Origin: Methanoregula sp.
GTDB lineage: Archaea; Halobacteriota; Methanomicrobia; Methanomicrobiales; Methanospirillaceae
Reading direction: 5' to 3'
DNA: 6,906 nucleotides
NCBI GenBank assembly: GCA_023228295.1
Contig: JALOBP010000122.1
Span: 1 to 6,906 of the forward strand
A model generated the notes under the pieces. The model saw only the letters and a program-made list of their open reading frames with translations, did not search any database and was not told where the DNA came from. Each line of letters begins with the position of its first letter. The stretch's first letter is position 1. Position numbers and translations under genes: made by a program. Shown in pieces: positions 5,222 to 6,906 of this stretch.

Positions 5222-5460
5222 GCCCTTGGCTCCTTCACAACCTGAGCTACCCTCCCGGGGATGCATGCAACGCTTTGATCAGGAACAACGTACGCATAGC
5301 CCATGCCCATGTAGAACGTGCGGTACATCTTCTCGTGCGAGATGTCACCGGCCTTCTGCATCCAGCGGAATATATCAGGGGGCTTGATCGGATTGTCGAA
5401 GACAAAGCCATACTTGCTCAGGCGCTTGAAATTTAGCAAGTCACCGCTGTGTTCCAACCC
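5222..5460 (-). pseudogene. purM: C-terminal fragment of PurM (AIR synthetase), antisense
   Basis: Read on the minus strand, this gives a peptide that follows the C-terminal part of phosphoribosylformylglycinamidine cyclo-ligase: GDLLNFKRLSKYGFVFDNP, then PPDIFRWMQKAGDISHEKMY, RTFYMGMGYAYVVPDQSVA and a tail IPGRVAQVVKEP. PurM proteins of bacteria and archaea carry the same order, with a His-rich GLLN turn, IF..(L/M)Q, EMYRTFN.G.G and a C-terminal strand. Only about 80 of some 340 residues are present. The glycine-rich turn before LLN looks shortened (GLEHSGD). The frame runs without a stop into the antisense of the LamG fragment. It cannot make a working enzyme. The identification is by memory of the family, not by search. 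Confidence 0.6.
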
Positions 5461-5579
5461 GGTTGTATAAAAATAAATGGATATCAGCACCCTGTTTTCC
5501 AAACGATAGGAAATTTAAACCAGGATTGCATAAAAAAAAATGTTAAACAGAATAAAATTTAAAATTATGGAATAATAAA

Positions 5580-5588
5580 CTTTATAAT
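5580..5588 (+). promoter_or_regulatory. TATA-like box in AT-rich tract
   Basis: CTTTATAAT lies in a strongly AT-rich stretch (about 5500-5610) with many A/T runs. Transcription would begin near 5610, at the point where base composition returns towards normal and the hairpin series starts. If it serves the surface-protein gene, the leader is close to 285 nt. Several other AT-rich sites nearby could act instead. Confidence 0.4.
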
Positions 5589-5620
5589 ACGATACGTGCT
5601 ATTATCGTTAATCGGAAGAG

Positions 5621-5775
5621 GGCCAAAGCTGGCCTGAGCCTGACATCAAAGAAGAAAGGACGGGTTCACCAAGCGACAAACTACGTTGAACCCGGGCCTA
5701 CCCGTAGGCATGAAACAATACACTTCTTTCTTGAAGAAGATTGTGGTTATGCCTCCGAGAGAGAACAAACGGAGG
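5621..5775 (+). ncRNA. candidate structured RNA or structured 5' leader
   Basis: Five hairpins follow one another in 155 nt. GGCCA (5621-5625) pairs with TGGCC (5630-5634). CGGGTTCA (5661-5668) pairs with TGAACCCG (5687-5694). GCCTA (5696-5700) pairs with TAGGC (5705-5709). CTTCTT (5723-5728) pairs with AAGAAG (5734-5739), extended by CAAT (5716-5719) with ATTG (5740-5743). CCTCCG (5752-5757) pairs with CGGAGG (5770-5775). Weaker pairings continue to about 5846. The block starts about 30 nt after a TATA-like box. It matches no RNA class I recognise. An open reading frame also spans it, so a decayed coding origin is the main alternative. Confidence 0.3.
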
Positions 5776-5878
5776 TTTCTGAACACATGATCCAAATACA
5801 TTCTGAAAATGTGATCGGCCGAAACATGCAAATTGTGGTATGGCCGTCTGACTGCCCGTTGACCAATCCCTTCTTTTC

Positions 5879-5884
5879 GAGGAG
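5879..5884 (+). promoter_or_regulatory. Shine-Dalgarno site of the surface-protein gene
   Basis: GAGGAG ends nine bases before ATG 5894 and settles that start. It contrasts with the apparently leaderless starts at 356, 4155 and 4259, and shows that this transcript carries a leader. Confidence 0.7.
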
Positions 5885-5893
5885 AATGAGCCG

Positions 5894-6906
5894 ATGAGAT
5901 CCCATTTTTTCGTCGTTACCTTCCTGGTGCTGTGCTGTTTTCTGGTATTTCCGGTGACAGCGGCAAATGATGACGAAAACGACGTCACAGTCACCAGTCG
6001 GGATAGCGACCTGATCTGCACTACGCCGGATGGCACCGCAGAGATCGTGATAACCGGATTACGGAACACAAGTGCCGCTGTCGATTGCAGCCAAATCCTT
6101 GCCGGCTGGGAACCGATACCGGCCCCCCTCAATATGGCGCGGGAATCAGTAGCAGGCACCCGGACGCTTCTGACCGGCAGCCCTGACGATAACTCCACCA
6201 AATCTCTGCTGCATTTCAACGGGATTGATGGCAGTATGACCTTCACCGATGAGACCGGTAAGACATGGTATCCTGTTGGCAATACGCAAATCAGCACAGG
6301 TCAGTCAAAGTTTGGAGGGGCCTCATTAAACCTTGACGGCACCGGGGATTACCTGTACACTGCCGACTCGCCGGACTGGGACCTTGGTTCGGAGTTCACG
6401 GTCGATTTCTGGGTCCGGTTCAACGAGCTCCCTGAATACACGATTCTTGTCGGATCGAATGCCATGGATAGCCGGTACTACACGCCCGGCTGGATAATCG
6501 CGTATCAGCAGGCAACGGGAGCGTTACGGGTAAGTTGCAACAAGGGGTATGCCAACTGGCCATTTCACCTGTATACTTCATGGACGCCTTCGACCGACAC
6601 ATGGTATCATGTCGCAGTCTCCCGGGACTCGACCAATACCATCCGGACATTCATCAACGGTCAGCAGACCGGTTCGCTGGTCAATACCAATTCTCTGACC
6701 TCCGGTTCGCAGAACATCTTCATCGGAGGGATCAACGGGCTTTCGGCCAGTTCCATGAATGGATATATCGACGAAGTCCGGATCTCGAAAGGCATCGCCC
6801 GGTGGACTGCCAACTTCACACCGCCGGACCATGAGTACGGGCCAGCTGTGGCACCGGTCGCCGATTTCACCGCCACGCCTCTCACCGGCACCGCACCGCT
6901 GACTGT
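5894..6906 (+). CDS. secreted LamG-PKD surface protein, 3' end outside the window
   Basis: The frame is open from ATG 5894 to the window end, 337 codons so far. Residues 1-24 form a signal peptide: basic start MRSH, hydrophobic core FFVVTFLVLCCFLVFPV, and likely cleavage near TAA followed by acidic NDDEND. Residues about 25-100 are a non-descript spacer. Residues about 103-300 form a concanavalin A-like LamG domain (KSLLHFNGIDGSMTF, FGGASLNLDGTGDYL, FTVDFWVRF, TWYHVAVSRDS, TFINGQQTGSL, IFIGGINGL, GYIDEVRISKGIARW). PVADFTATPLTGTAPLT (321-337) opens a PKD repeat. Such proteins are exported, sit at the cell surface, and may bind glycans or other cells. More PKD repeats and an anchor presumably lie to the right. 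It has a near-copy fragment at 5044-5221. Confidence 0.88.
   Translation, partial: MRSHFFVVTFLVLCCFLVFPVTAANDDENDVTVTSRDSDLICTTPDGTAEIVITGLRNTSAAVDCSQILAGWEPIPAPLNMARESVAGTRTLLTGSPDDNSTKSLLHFNGIDGSMTFTDETGKTWYPVGNTQISTGQSKFGGASLNLDGTGDYLYTADSPDWDLGSEFTVDFWVRFNELPEYTILVGSNAMDSRYYTPGWIIAYQQATGALRVSCNKGYANWPFHLYTSWTPSTDTWYHVAVSRDSTNTIRTFINGQQTGSLVNTNSLTSGSQNIFIGGINGLSASSMNGYIDEVRISKGIARWTANFTPPDHEYGPAVAPVADFTATPLTGTAPLT

Larger units (their letters stand above)
5556..5897 (+). other. start-less open frame ending on the surface-protein start codon
   Basis: The frame is open for 113 codons after a TAA at 5553-5555, and its TGA (5895-5897) overlaps ATG 5894 of the next gene (ATGA). The later part reads like protein (TIHFFLEEDCGYASEREQ, then ENVIGRNMQIVVWPSDCP). 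The first ATG in frame is at 5787, which would give 36 residues. Third-position GC is near half, lower than in the conserved genes. No family is recognised. It may be a remnant, a short coupled leader peptide from ATG 5787, or chance. Confidence 0.25.
5105..6878. repeat. dispersed repeat pair of LamG C-terminal sequence
   Basis: The copies are 5105-5221 and 6762-6878, in the same orientation and at a constant offset of 1657 bp with no gap. The first eight positions are diverged; the rest is about nine-tenths identical by hand count. The span between copies holds the PurM fragment, the AT-rich tract and most of the intact surface-protein gene. Such a pair is a substrate for recombination. Confidence 0.8.

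Noticed and set aside
5059..5436. 125-codon plus-strand frame as one gene
   Set aside because: Only its first third is LamG/PKD sequence; the rest is the reverse complement of the PurM fragment.
5710..5790. 26-codon plus-strand frame beginning MKQYTSFLKK
   Set aside because: No ribosome-binding site and too short to support; it overlaps the hairpin series and another open frame.
5698..6297. 199-codon minus-strand frame across the leader and surface-protein start
   Set aside because: Antisense to the signal peptide and LamG region, with no recognisable features.

Overview
The window comes from a methanogenic archaeon, most likely of the order Methanomicrobiales (Methanoregula-like). This rests on archaea-only genes (transcription factor E, the Trm56-type tRNA methylase), an ACT-domain regulator of the type seen in methanogens, TATA-type promoters, T-run terminators and a moderately GC-rich coding style. 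The genus is inference.

Left edge (1-346): the minus strand carries the 5' half of a tRNA-Leu(GAG) gene that runs off the left end, preceded by a second, decayed copy of the same tRNA 94 bp away. A TATA-like box sits at the right distance upstream of that copy. A GC-rich spacer with two hairpins follows. A plus-strand TATA box then places the likely transcript start at the ATG of an ACT-domain regulator gene (356-856), which suggests a leaderless mRNA.

Centre (857-4258): a convergent gap holds a start-less 68-codon coding remnant and GC-rich inverted repeats. A tightly packed minus-strand operon follows. Read in its own direction it is: small winged-helix protein, trm56, an ATP-grasp ligase of unknown substrate, tfe, and an HD-domain phosphohydrolase. 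The last four genes overlap by 1-8 nt. The operon joins basal transcription (TFE) to tRNA modification (Trm56) and two uncharacterised enzymes. A small acidic protein of unknown family (4259-4675) is divergently transcribed and ends at a T7 terminator.

Right edge (4676-6906): this part looks accessory, with AT-rich spacers, gene fragments and a surface protein. A LamG/PKD fragment on the plus strand abuts, near position 5222, an antisense fragment that reads as the C-terminal quarter of PurM (AIR synthetase). An AT-rich tract with a TATA-like box and a run of short hairpins leads to a secreted protein with a signal peptide, a LamG domain and the start of a PKD domain (5894 to the window end). 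Its LamG C-terminus is nearly identical to the upstream fragment, pointing to duplication or recombination within a family of surface-protein genes. No complete new defence or mobile system is visible.
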